64,000 bases of DNA from Rugamonas sp. A1-17. Its GTDB lineage: Bacteria; Pseudomonadota; Gammaproteobacteria; Burkholderiales; Burkholderiaceae_D. Positions 1 through 8,577 of this stretch are shown here, piece after piece. The number at the start of each line of letters is the position of its first letter. Within the stretch, counting starts at the first letter, position 1. The notes under the pieces were generated by a model. It did not search any database. It was not told where the DNA came from and was given only the letters and a program-made list of their open reading frames with translations. Made by a program: the position numbers and the translations under genes. The DNA is taken from the NCBI GenBank assembly GCA_025548565.1, contig JAJLPB010000016.1:1-64000 (forward strand), read 5' to 3'.

Positions 1-408
1 TTCCACGCTGTCCAGCGGTACCAAGCGCCAGCTGTCCTGGCCTTCGCGCCAGCGGCGGGCCAGCGAACCGAAATGCTCGCCGGCTTCCGGCATGATGCGC
101 TCGAACGCCAGATGGACTACGCCGCCGCAGCACTGGCCCAGGCTGGGGCCGAGCGGGAAGCGCTCCAGCCGGCGCTCGGCACGCAGCTCACCGGCCGGCA
201 TGGACAGCATTTCGCGGGCGATGTCGGTGGCGACCATTTCGAGGTGGCCGCCGCCGATCGTATCGAAGGCGTGATACTGGGTGATCAGCATCTTGGCGCC
301 AGGCTCGCGCGGCGCGGAGCCGGCAACCTGCGCGACAGTGACCAGAACGCGCGGGACCGCCTTGCTGGCCGCCGCCGTCAGCGCGTTAAGATTGAGTGGC
401 ATGGACAT
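1..408 (-). CDS. xdhC: Xanthine dehydrogenase accessory protein XdhC (3' part missing)
   Basis: XdhC binds and protects molybdenum cofactor and helps insert the sulfurated form into xanthine dehydrogenase in the cytoplasm. The visible N-terminal 136 residues carry the family hallmarks GSAPREPGAKM (near residues 31-41), GGGHLE and, further on, LGPSLGQCCGG. The gene runs off the window start, so the C-terminal Rossmann part is not visible. The chosen ATG lies two bases after the xdhB stop; a second ATG two codons on is also possible. Position behind xdhA-xdhB in the same operon matches the usual xdhABC order. Identification is firm; only the end is unknown. Confidence 0.93.
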   Translation of the reverse strand, partial: MSMPLNLNALTAAASKAVPRVLVTVAQVAGSAPREPGAKMLITQYHAFDTIGGGHLEMVATDIAREMLSMPAGELRAERRLERFPLGPSLGQCCGGVVHLAFERIMPEAGEHFGSLARRWREGQDSWRLVPLDSVE

Positions 409-410
409 GA

Positions 411-2768
411 TTAATTCGCCGCTTCCGCAGCCGCCTGCACGGCGCTGATCGCATCGAGGATAGCCTCGCTGGTTGCCGGTGCGCGCAGCGGAGGATTGTA
501 GCGATGGTCGCCGACGCTGGAGCAGGCGTCGCGGATCGCCAGGAACACCGAGAACGGCAGCAGCAACGGCGGCTCGCCAACCGCCTTGGAGCGGTGGATG
601 CTGTCCATGATGTTGCGGTTCTTGAACAGGCGGACATTGAAGTTCTCCGGACAGTCCGATACGCCGGGGATCTTGTAGGTGGACGGCGCATGCGTCATCA
701 GCTTGCCGGCGGCGTTCCACCACAGTTCCTCGGTGGTCAGCCAGCCCATGCCCTGTATGAACGCACCTTCAACCTGGCCGACGTCGATGGCGGGGTTGAG
801 CGAATTGCCGGCGTCGTACAGCGCGTCGGCCTTCAGCAGTTTCCATTCTCCGGTCAGCGTATCGACCACCACTTCCGACACCGAGGCGCCGTAGGCGTAG
901 TACGAGAACGGATTGCCGCTCATGGTCTTTGGATCCCAGTGCAGGCCGGGCGTGGCATAGAACCCGTCGGACCACAGCTGGATGCGCCCCATGTAAGCCT
1001 TCTGCACCAGCTCCGCGAACGGAATCGCGATCTCGCCGACGTGGACGAAGTTGGCCTCGAAGCGCACCGTGGCGGGATCGCCGTCGTGGCGCTTGGCGGC
1101 GAATTCGGCCAGGCGCGCGCGGATGGTGTTGGCCGCGTCCTGCGCCGCCTTGCCGTTCAGGTCCGCGCCGGTGGAAGCGGCTGTGGCCGAGGTATTGGCG
1201 ACCTTGCTGGTGTCGGTGGCGCTGGCACGCACCATGGCGAGGTCGATGCCCAGTTCATGCGCCACCACCTGGCAGACCTTGGTGTTGATTCCCTGGCCCA
1301 TCTCGGTACCGCCGTGGTTGACCAGCACCGAGCCGTCCGTGTACACATGTACCAGCGCGCCGGCCTGATTGAAGTGCGTGACGTTGAACGCGATGCCGAA
1401 TTTGACCGGCGTAAGCGCCAGGCCGCGTTTGAGCACTTTGCTCTTCGCGTTGAACGTATTGATCTCCTCGCGGCGCCGACGGTAGTCGCTCTCGTCCTCC
1501 AGCTGCGCAACCAGTTCGTGAATGACGTTGTCGACCACCTTCTGATTGTATTGCGTGACGTTGCGGCCTTCTTCGTCGTTGCGGCCGTAGAAGTTGATCT
1601 TGCGGACGTCCAGCGAGTCCATGCCGAGATTGCGGGCGATTTCATCGACAATGTACTCGATGGCGATGGCGCCTTGCGGGCCGCCGAAGCCGCGGAACGC
1701 GGTGTTGGACTGGGTGTTGGTCTTGCCGGCCATGGCGCGGATATCGACGTCGCCGAGATAGTAGGCGTTGTCGAAGTGGCAGACAGCGCGCGTGGCGACC
1801 GGTGCCGACAGGTCGGCCGAGAAGCCGGCGCGCGTCACCATCTCCACCTTGGCTGCGACGATGCGGCCGTCGTCGCCGTAGCCCATTTCATACTCGTAGT
1901 AGAAGCAATGGCGCTTACCGGTGACCATCATGTCGTCGTCACGGTCGGCGCGCAGCTTGACCGGGCGGCGCAAATGCGCGGCCGAGATGGCGGCGCAGGC
2001 GGCCCATAGTGCGGACTGCGATTCCTTGCCGCCGAATCCACCACCCATGCGGCGGCATTCGACCACGATGTCGTGCGAATGGCGATGCAGGGCATGCGCG
2101 ACCACGTGCTGCATTTCGGTAGGGTGCTGGGTGGAGCAGTGGATCAGCATTCCCTTGCCTTCTTTTGGAATGGCGTAGGAAATCTGGCCTTCCAGGTAGA
2201 ACTGCTCCTGGCCGCCAACGTGCAGCGACCCTTTCAGCTTATGCGTTGAGCGCTCGAACGCGGCCTGTGCATCGCCGCGCGCCAGGTGCATGGGCGGCAC
2301 AACGAAGGACTTGGCGTCGCGTGCGGCTTGCGGCGTCAGGATGGCTGGCAGCTCTTCGTATTCGATGACGGCTTTCTTGACGGCCCGGCGGGCATTGTCG
2401 TGCGAGTCCGCCACGACGATGAAGATCGGCTGGCCGACGTATTCGACCAGGCCTTCCGAGAGTATCGGATCGTCATGGATGATAGGGCCGCAGTCGTTGG
2501 TGCCGGGGATGTCCTTGTGGGTGAACACGGCCACCACGCCGGGCGTGGCTTTGACGGCGTCGAAGTTCATCGACAGGATGTTGGCGTGCGCCTTGGACGA
2601 GATGCCCAGCGCCGCGTGCAGCGTGCCGGCGGCTTCGGGAATGTCGTCGGTGTAGGTGGCTTCGCCCAGCACGTGCAGCACCGCCGATTCGTGCGGATGC
2701 GGCTTGCCGACTTCCGCCCACGCCATGGGGACGGCCTGCGTCAGGAATGGTTCCGATTTGCTGTTCAT
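411..2768 (-). CDS. xdhB: Xanthine dehydrogenase molybdopterin-binding subunit XdhB
   Basis: The large subunit (785 aa) of the cytoplasmic molybdenum hydroxylase oxidises hypoxanthine to xanthine and xanthine to urate. The N-terminal a/b hammerhead domain (about residues 25-135) is followed by the molybdopterin-binding domains. Visible signatures are GGGFGGKES near residue 245, AFRGFGGPQG near 358, a GTEMGQG stretch, and AVGEPPLLLP near the C-terminus, which contains the glutamate expected to act as catalytic base. Length agrees with bacterial XdhB. The ATG overlaps the xdhA stop by four bases, implying translational coupling, and xdhC follows two bases downstream. No sign of damage. Confidence 0.97.
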   Translation of the reverse strand: MNSKSEPFLTQAVPMAWAEVGKPHPHESAVLHVLGEATYTDDIPEAAGTLHAALGISSKAHANILSMNFDAVKATPGVVAVFTHKDIPGTNDCGPIIHDDPILSEGLVEYVGQPIFIVVADSHDNARRAVKKAVIEYEELPAILTPQAARDAKSFVVPPMHLARGDAQAAFERSTHKLKGSLHVGGQEQFYLEGQISYAIPKEGKGMLIHCSTQHPTEMQHVVAHALHRHSHDIVVECRRMGGGFGGKESQSALWAACAAISAAHLRRPVKLRADRDDDMMVTGKRHCFYYEYEMGYGDDGRIVAAKVEMVTRAGFSADLSAPVATRAVCHFDNAYYLGDVDIRAMAGKTNTQSNTAFRGFGGPQGAIAIEYIVDEIARNLGMDSLDVRKINFYGRNDEEGRNVTQYNQKVVDNVIHELVAQLEDESDYRRRREEINTFNAKSKVLKRGLALTPVKFGIAFNVTHFNQAGALVHVYTDGSVLVNHGGTEMGQGINTKVCQVVAHELGIDLAMVRASATDTSKVANTSATAASTGADLNGKAAQDAANTIRARLAEFAAKRHDGDPATVRFEANFVHVGEIAIPFAELVQKAYMGRIQLWSDGFYATPGLHWDPKTMSGNPFSYYAYGASVSEVVVDTLTGEWKLLKADALYDAGNSLNPAIDVGQVEGAFIQGMGWLTTEELWWNAAGKLMTHAPSTYKIPGVSDCPENFNVRLFKNRNIMDSIHRSKAVGEPPLLLPFSVFLAIRDACSSVGDHRYNPPLRAPATSEAILDAISAVQAAAEAAN

Positions 2769-4255
2769 GCTGTGACGGCTCCCTCTGCGTAGTGGAATGC
2801 GTTGATCGATTGCAGCGGCTGGGCGGAGTCTGGATTGGTCTCCAGCCAGTAGCGGCGCAGCAGGTTCTGCGCGGTCTTCATGCGGTAGCTGGCGGTGGCG
2901 CGCATGTCGCTCAGCGGCGTGTAGTCCTTCGCCAGTTCGGCCATCGCCAGCTTCAGCGTGGCCTCGTCCCAGCGCTTGCCGTTGACGGCTGCTTCGGCCA
3001 GCGGCGCGCGGCGGGAGGTCGCGGCCATGCCACCGTAGGCGATGTGGGCGTCGCTGACCACGCCGTCCGTCAGCGTGAAGGCGAAGGCCGCGCAGACGGC
3101 GGAGATGTCCTGGTCGTAGCGCTTGGCCAGTTTGTAAGTCCTGAAGTGGACGTCCTTTCGTGGCAGCGGTATGCGCACGGCTTCGACGAATTCGCCAGGC
3201 TGCCAGTCCTTCTTCATGTAATCGAGGTAGAACTTCTCCAGCAGCATGGAGCGCTGGCCCTTATCGCTGCGGATGACGATTTCCGCACCCAGCGCGATCA
3301 TCCACGGCGCGGAGTCGCCAATCGGCGAGCCGTTGGCGACGCTGCCGCCCAGCGTGCCGGTATTGCGGATCGGCTGCGATGCGAAGCGTTGCCACATTTC
3401 GTGCAGCTCTTCCTTGTAATGCTTGCAGACCGCCTCATAGGCATCGTTGAGGGAGACGGCGGCGCCGATGTACAGCATGCCGTCTTCCTCTTCCATGCGG
3501 TACAGCTCCTGCACCTGGCGCACGTAGATCATGTCGCCCAGGTTGCGCATTTGCTTGGTCACCCACAGGCCGACGTCGGTGGAGCCGGCGACGATGGTGG
3601 CGGTGGGTTTGGCTGCCCGCAGCGCGGCCAGTTCGGCCAGCGTGCGTGGGGCGTAGAAGGTCTGGCCATCGTGGGTGTAGCTGTACATTTCGGTTCGCTG
3701 GATGGATTGCAGCGTGGCTTTCAGCGCCTCGCGGTCGAAGCTCACGTGCGGCAGCTCGCCCATGCGGCGCGCCGCGTCGATGATGGGGCGATAGCCGGTG
3801 CAGCGGCACAGGTTACCGGACAGGGTTTCGTCGACGGTCTTGCGGCACGGTGGAGTGGTTTGCCCCTCCTGTTTCAGGTAGAGGCTCCACAGTGACATGG
3901 CGAAGCCCGGCGTGCAGAAGCCGCACTGCGAGCCATGGCATTCGACCAGCGCTTCCTGCACCGGATGCATTTTGCCGTCGGCCTGCTTCAGGTCTTCGAT
4001 GGTGAAGACCGCCTTCCCGTCCAGCGTGGGCACGAACTGGATGCAGGAATTGACCGACTTCATGGCCACTTCGCCTTCCGGCTGCAGCTCCGCCACCACC
4101 ACGGTGCAGGCGCCGCAATCGCCCTCGGCGCAGCCTTCCTTGGTGCCGGTGCAGTGCAGGTCTTCGCGCAGGTGCTGGAGCAGGGTGCGGGTCGGCGCGC
4201 CGGCGGTAACGGAGCGGACTTCGCCGCGATAGAAGAATCGAATAGGTTCAGACAT
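2765..4255 (-). CDS. xdhA: Xanthine dehydrogenase small subunit XdhA (2Fe-2S/FAD)
   Basis: This 496-residue subunit carries electrons from the molybdenum site through two [2Fe-2S] clusters and FAD to NAD. The plant-type ferredoxin domain shows CTGTKEGCAEGDCGAC near residues 36-51. The second iron-sulfur domain shows GSQCGFCTPGF and GNLCRCTGYRP. The FAD-binding domain follows (VAGSTDVGLW near 222; NTGTLGGSVANGSPIGD), then the CO-dehydrogenase flavoprotein C-terminal domain. Fusion of the Fe-S and FAD parts in one chain is normal for proteobacterial XdhA. The gene lies 13 bp after the uraD-allC fusion and overlaps xdhB by four bases, so it is the second gene of the operon. Confidence 0.97.
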   Translation of the reverse strand: MSEPIRFFYRGEVRSVTAGAPTRTLLQHLREDLHCTGTKEGCAEGDCGACTVVVAELQPEGEVAMKSVNSCIQFVPTLDGKAVFTIEDLKQADGKMHPVQEALVECHGSQCGFCTPGFAMSLWSLYLKQEGQTTPPCRKTVDETLSGNLCRCTGYRPIIDAARRMGELPHVSFDREALKATLQSIQRTEMYSYTHDGQTFYAPRTLAELAALRAAKPTATIVAGSTDVGLWVTKQMRNLGDMIYVRQVQELYRMEEEDGMLYIGAAVSLNDAYEAVCKHYKEELHEMWQRFASQPIRNTGTLGGSVANGSPIGDSAPWMIALGAEIVIRSDKGQRSMLLEKFYLDYMKKDWQPGEFVEAVRIPLPRKDVHFRTYKLAKRYDQDISAVCAAFAFTLTDGVVSDAHIAYGGMAATSRRAPLAEAAVNGKRWDEATLKLAMAELAKDYTPLSDMRATASYRMKTAQNLLRRYWLETNPDSAQPLQSINAFHYAEGAVTA

Positions 4256-4268
4256 GATCGCTCCGCAA

Positions 4269-6023
4269 TTACTTGGTTTGGAACTGGCGCAGGAAGTCCA
4301 GGAAAATCTGTGCCGATACTTCGGCGTCGTCCGCCGTCATCGTTTCCAGCGGGTTGTGGCTGATGCCACCGTTGCCGCAGCGGGTGAACAGCATGGCGAC
4401 GTCGGTCATGCGGGCCAGCGCCATCGCGTCATGGCCCGCGCCGGACGGTAGCTCGAATACTTCGATGCCGGCGCGTTCGGTGGCGGCTGCGAACTGCTTC
4501 ACCAGCCATGGCGCGCATGGTGCGGCAGGGGCTTGCATGATCTTGGTGACTTTGAGTCCGATCTGGCGGCGCGCGCAAACTGCTTCGGCCTGATTCAGGA
4601 TATCGGCGACGGCGGCGTCGCGCGTGGCATCGTCGGCGGCGCGGATGTCCAGCGACAGCTTGCAAGCGCCGGGGATCACGTTGACCGAACCATCCGGCAC
4701 TTGCAGCTGGCCGACGGTACCGACCAGCGAGCGTTCGCGCCCGCAGCGGTCCTCCACGTACAGCAAGATTTCGGCGGCTGCCGCTGCGGCGTCTTTACGC
4801 ATGATCATCGGTGTGGTGCCGGCGTGGCTGGCCAGGCCGGTCAGCTCGACCTGGTAGCGGCAGCTGCCCGCGATGGAGGTGACGACGCCGGTCGGCAGTC
4901 CTTTACCCAGTAACACCGGGCCTTGTTCGATGTGGACTTCGACGAAGGCCAGCACGTCCTCCGGCTTGCGTGCTACGGAGGCGATCTTGCCGACATCATG
5001 GCCGGCGGCGGTCAGCGCTTCGCGCATGGTGATGCCTTGGGCGTCGGCCTTGTCCAGCAGTGCCATGTCGAATTGGCCGATGACGGCGTTCGAGCCGAGG
5101 AAGGTGCTTTGATAGCGCACGCCTTCCTCTTCCGAGAAACCGATGATCTCCAGGTCGAAGGGCAGGCGTTCGCCGCGTTCGTTCAGATGTTTGACCACGG
5201 CGATAGGCAGCAGGATGCCTTCGCGGCCATCGTACTTGCCGCCGTTGCGGACGGTGTCGTAGTGGGAACCTGTCAGCAGCGCCTTGGCGCCCGGCTTGTC
5301 CGACTTGTAGCGGCCGACGACGTTGCCGACCGGGTCGATGGACACTTCCATGCCGGCTTCCTTCATCCACGCCGCCAGTTGGGCTGCGGTCTTGCGGTGG
5401 GCGTCGGTCATGTAGGCGCAGGTGAGGTTGTCGGCGTCGTCGCTCCAGGCGCCGATCACTTCCGACCACTCCATGATGGTGGCGCCGAATTGCAGTTCCA
5501 CTTGCAGCAGCTGGTTGAGGCGCATCTCGGCGATGCGGCCGATCTGGCGCAGGCATTCGGCCAGTTCGTCGTCGCGCTGCGAGCGCAGGCGGCGGCTGAA
5601 GGCGGCGATGATCTCCTGGCGCGACAGGCCGTTGCCGGTCGGGCCTTTGACGGCCAGGATGAAGGGGAAGCCGAATTTGGCGTTGTAGTCGGCGTTCAGC
5701 TTGTGCAGCGTCGCCAGTTCGTCGGCGGAGCAGTGGGTCAGGCCGGCCTGCGCCTGTTCGCCGGTGGATTCGACGGTCAGTTCTCCGGCGAGAGCCGCCT
5801 TGCCGGCCAGCTCAGGGTGGGCGCGCACCAGACCCAGTTGTTCTTCTTCGGTGGCTCGGCGCACTACGCCTTGCAGCGATTGTTTGAGCGCGGCGATGGT
5901 CGCGAACGGGCGCTGCGCGGCGGCGCGCTCCGGTATCCATGGCGAGTGTTCGTACAGGCCATGCAGCAACTGCGTGAACTCTTCGGCGGCGCAGCGGTTC
6001 AGGTGATCTAGTGTGATTGTCAT
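4269..6023 (-). CDS. Fusion of OHCU decarboxylase (UraD) and allantoate amidohydrolase (AllC)
   Basis: This 584-residue protein joins two urate-catabolic enzymes. Residues about 1-165 match OHCU decarboxylase (HSPWIPERA with the likely catalytic histidine; AHPELAGKAALAG; FGFPFILAVKG), which forms S-allantoin from OHCU. Residues about 170-584 are an M20-type allantoate amidohydrolase, with metal and substrate motifs GSHYDTVRNGGKYDG, EEEGVRYQ, HIEQGP and AGHDAMALA; it releases ammonia from allantoate. The start chosen (ATG at 6023) begins at the conserved UraD N-terminus; a longer in-frame extension has no domain support. It is the first gene of the operon with xdhA, xdhB and xdhC. Allantoinase, needed between the two steps, is not adjacent. 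Confidence 0.92.
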   Translation of the reverse strand: MTITLDHLNRCAAEEFTQLLHGLYEHSPWIPERAAAQRPFATIAALKQSLQGVVRRATEEEQLGLVRAHPELAGKAALAGELTVESTGEQAQAGLTHCSADELATLHKLNADYNAKFGFPFILAVKGPTGNGLSRQEIIAAFSRRLRSQRDDELAECLRQIGRIAEMRLNQLLQVELQFGATIMEWSEVIGAWSDDADNLTCAYMTDAHRKTAAQLAAWMKEAGMEVSIDPVGNVVGRYKSDKPGAKALLTGSHYDTVRNGGKYDGREGILLPIAVVKHLNERGERLPFDLEIIGFSEEEGVRYQSTFLGSNAVIGQFDMALLDKADAQGITMREALTAAGHDVGKIASVARKPEDVLAFVEVHIEQGPVLLGKGLPTGVVTSIAGSCRYQVELTGLASHAGTTPMIMRKDAAAAAAEILLYVEDRCGRERSLVGTVGQLQVPDGSVNVIPGACKLSLDIRAADDATRDAAVADILNQAEAVCARRQIGLKVTKIMQAPAAPCAPWLVKQFAAATERAGIEVFELPSGAGHDAMALARMTDVAMLFTRCGNGGISHNPLETMTADDAEVSAQIFLDFLRQFQTK

Positions 6024-6165
6024 TGTTGTGCAGGCAGTCGCCCGTCTCCTCTTGGTATAAGAGGAATGATATATGGCGAGGGAGGCTGTTATATACGCCC
6101 GGGGCCATAACCGCATTCAGCCCGGGCTTATGGGAGTGTTGCGGGCGTGCCACGCCCACGGTGGG
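6024..6165 (-). promoter_or_regulatory. Leader/promoter region of the uraD-allC-xdhABC operon
   Basis: This 142-bp gap separates the operon start from the 3' end of the LysR gene. It must hold the operon promoter. Visible elements are a GTTAT-N14-ATAAC inverted repeat (6088-6111), the words CTGTTATA (6086-6093) and GGCCATA (6103-6109), which recur side by side upstream of the purine permease at 10273-10287, and a GGGCGT/ACGCCC hairpin near 6143-6157 that may end the LysR transcript. None is a proven site; a LysR operator is an inference from context. Confidence 0.45.
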
Positions 6166-7104
6166 TTACTTTGCGGTGAGGGCTTGCGCGGCCTGCGTGA
6201 CCTGGTCGCGCAGCCACTTGTGTTCCGGCGCCTGGTGGACTCGCTCGTGCCATAGCTGGTAGAAGCGCATCGTCGGGAAGCGCACCGGCACGGCGAAGGT
6301 CTTGATCGGCAGGTTGCGCTCATAGAAGCGCAGGTACTGCCGCCCAGTGGTGAGCACCATGTCGGTCTGCGTCAGCATGTGGGGGATCAGGCTGAAATAT
6401 GCCGACTCCACGACCACGTTGCGCTGGTAGCCTTGCTGCGCCAGGAAGCTGTCGATCACGCCGTGGAAGCCGGGCAGCGTGGGCGAGGGCGCCACGTGGG
6501 GCAGGCTCAGATAATCGTCCAGCGTCATGTCGTTGGCGCCGGTGCGCTTGGCGTAGGGTGCGTCGGCGCGCATGGCGCAGATGATCGGGTCTTCGAAGAG
6601 CCGCGACAGGTACAGGTGCTCCGGCGGCTGCTCCCAGTTACCGATCAGCAGATCGAGATCGCCGTCGGACAGCATGCGGATCGCATCCACTTCCGCGCCC
6701 AGGCTGTGGATGATGACGCGGCTCTTGGGCGACTCGCGTCGCAATCGCGCCACAACGTTCGGCAGGAATTGAATATCGAGGTAGTCCGGCGCGCCGATGC
6801 GGAAGGTGCGGCTTTCCTCCTTCGAGGCGAAGGGTGTCTTGTGCAGGAATAGCTGCCCCACTTCGTCCAGGATGCGCTTTGCCGGCTCCTTCAGGCTCTC
6901 GCCGTGCTGCGTCGGCACCATGCCGCGGCCGCCGCGCACCAGCAGCGGATCGCCCGTCAGCTCGCGCAGTTTCTGCAGCGAGGCCGAGATGGAGGGCTGC
7001 GTTTGATCCAGTTTCATCGCTACGCGCGAGACGTTTTTCTCGCAAAGGAGCATGTACAGGATGCGTATCAGGTGCAGGTCTAAGTGGTCGGGAAGTTGTG
7101 CCAT
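6166..7104 (-). CDS. LysR-family transcriptional regulator, probable regulator of purine oxidation
   Basis: A 312-residue LysR-type regulator. The N-terminal winged HTH (about residues 8-67) shows the typical pattern VSRVAMKLDQTQPSISASLQ followed by LVRGGRGMVPTQHGE. The substrate-binding effector domain follows (about 95-300). It sits between the xdh operon, which it shares a strand with, and puuD, from which it is divergently transcribed. LysR regulators usually control the divergent neighbour in response to a pathway ligand, so urate, xanthine or a derivative is the likely inducer; this is inferred from position only. The ribosome-binding site is weak. Confidence 0.9.
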   Translation of the reverse strand: MAQLPDHLDLHLIRILYMLLCEKNVSRVAMKLDQTQPSISASLQKLRELTGDPLLVRGGRGMVPTQHGESLKEPAKRILDEVGQLFLHKTPFASKEESRTFRIGAPDYLDIQFLPNVVARLRRESPKSRVIIHSLGAEVDAIRMLSDGDLDLLIGNWEQPPEHLYLSRLFEDPIICAMRADAPYAKRTGANDMTLDDYLSLPHVAPSPTLPGFHGVIDSFLAQQGYQRNVVVESAYFSLIPHMLTQTDMVLTTGRQYLRFYERNLPIKTFAVPVRFPTMRFYQLWHERVHQAPEHKWLRDQVTQAAQALTAK

Positions 7105-7326
7105 GGTGGTCGATCTATAACGGTGAGCCTATTTTTAATATACGGCTACTGCCATACGAAAAGCCAGAATTAGTTTTATCGTTCGTTCCACACCATGCGT
7201 GTTCTGCGCGTGGTTTTCAATCGGTCGCAGCGGAGCTTTCAACAGTTCGCGGCCAAAAGGGAAATCATCCCAATCGTCTGGAGCGCCCGCGGTGGCAGAC
7301 GAGCTAAATCCAAACATGGAGACAAC
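7105..7326. promoter_or_regulatory. Divergent promoter region between the LysR gene and puuD
   Basis: This 222-bp intergenic stretch must carry promoters for both the regulator and puuD and the likely LysR operator. It is AT-richer than its surroundings near 7111-7180, including an imperfect ATA-N10-TAT dyad at 7117-7132. The ribosome-binding site GGAGA just before puuD (about 7318-7322) fixes the puuD start at 7327. I could not assign exact -35/-10 boxes. Confidence 0.5.
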
Positions 7327-8565
7327 ATGGAATTGCTCGCTTACGGCGTGGACTGGCTCAATCTATTGGTGCGCTGGCTGCATCTCATCACCGGGATAGC
7401 GTGGATCGGAGCGTCCTTTTACTTCGTCTGGCTGGACAACAGCATACGCCCGCCGAAGCCCGGCTCCGACCTGGCGAAGAAGGGCGTCTCCGGCGAATTG
7501 TGGGCCGTGCACGGCGGCGGTTTCTACAACCCGCAGAAGTACCTGGTGTCGCCGGCCGAGCTGCCGTCGGACCTGCACTGGTTCAAGTGGGAAGCCTACG
7601 CGACCTGGATCTCGGGCTTCTCGCTGCTGTTCATCGTCTACTACTTCAACGCCTCGGCGATGATGATCGATAAGTCGGTCGCGGACCTGACGCAGTTGCA
7701 GGCCATCGGCGTGGGCCTCGGTTCGCTGCTGGTGGGCTGGCTGTTCTACGATGCCTTGTGCCGTTCGCCGCTGGGCAAGAAGGATGGCCTGCTGGGCGTG
7801 GTCATGTTCGTGTTCATCGTCGCCATGGCGTATGTGCTGACCAAGTTCCTGAGCGGCCGCGCCGCCTACATCCACGTCGGCGCCATGATCGGCACCATGA
7901 TGGTCGGGAATGTGCTGATGCTGATCATCCCTGGCCAGCGCAAGCTGGTGGAGGCGATGGAGCAGGGGAAGTCGCCCGATCCTGTCCACGGCAAGAAGGC
8001 CAAGCAGCGCTCCGTTCATAACAACTACTTCACGCTGCCGGTGCTGCTCATTATGATCAGCAATCACTATGCGATGACCTACAGCCATGCCTATAGCTGG
8101 GCGCTGCTGGGCGCGATCATCGCGGCTGGTGTGCTGATTCGTCACTTCTTCAACCTGCGCCATCATGGCAAGACTGCATGGCAGTTCCCTGCGGCCGGCG
8201 TGGCGATCCTCGCTGCTGTCGCGGTGATGATTGCTCCGCGTCCCGCCGCGGCGCCGTTGCCTGCTGCCGCCGGCGAAGTGGCCGATGCGGCGCATGCCGG
8301 CGTTGCGGCACCTGACTTCAACCGAGTACAGGCCATCGTCAACCAGCGCTGCGTCAGCTGCCATGCGGCCCAGCCCACGCAGCCCGGCTTCGCCACCGCG
8401 CCCGCCGGCATCATGCTGCACACGCCGGAACTGATTCACCAGAACGCGGCCAAGATCAACCAGCAGGCCGTCGTGCTGAAGGCTATGCCGATCGGGAATA
8501 TGACCAACATCACGCCTGAAGAACGCTCCGAAATCGGCGCGTGGTTCGCCGCCGGCGCCAACTGA
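7327..8565 (+). CDS. puuD: Membrane-bound urate hydroxylase PuuD with C-terminal cytochrome c domain
   Basis: This 412-residue protein matches the PuuD family, which oxidises urate to 5-hydroxyisourate in the inner membrane and passes electrons to the respiratory chain instead of making hydrogen peroxide. The N-terminal part has several hydrophobic helices (for example residues 15-34, 92-112, 158-180, 185-205) with conserved histidines and the stretch VHGGGFYNPQKY. The C-terminal 80 residues form a cytochrome c domain with haem motif CVSCH. An upstream in-frame extension is dropped because GGAGA lies at proper distance before this ATG. It is the only urate-oxidising enzyme in the window and links XDH to the UraD-AllC fusion. 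Confidence 0.93.
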   Translation: MELLAYGVDWLNLLVRWLHLITGIAWIGASFYFVWLDNSIRPPKPGSDLAKKGVSGELWAVHGGGFYNPQKYLVSPAELPSDLHWFKWEAYATWISGFSLLFIVYYFNASAMMIDKSVADLTQLQAIGVGLGSLLVGWLFYDALCRSPLGKKDGLLGVVMFVFIVAMAYVLTKFLSGRAAYIHVGAMIGTMMVGNVLMLIIPGQRKLVEAMEQGKSPDPVHGKKAKQRSVHNNYFTLPVLLIMISNHYAMTYSHAYSWALLGAIIAAGVLIRHFFNLRHHGKTAWQFPAAGVAILAAVAVMIAPRPAAAPLPAAAGEVADAAHAGVAAPDFNRVQAIVNQRCVSCHAAQPTQPGFATAPAGIMLHTPELIHQNAAKINQQAVVLKAMPIGNMTNITPEERSEIGAWFAAGAN

Positions 8566-8577
8566 GAGATAACGATT

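Noticed and set aside
6143..6157. GGGCGT/ACGCCC hairpin as an intrinsic terminator of the LysR gene.
   Set aside because: It lacks a T-run on the minus strand, so it is mentioned only as a weak element of the leader and not called as a terminator.
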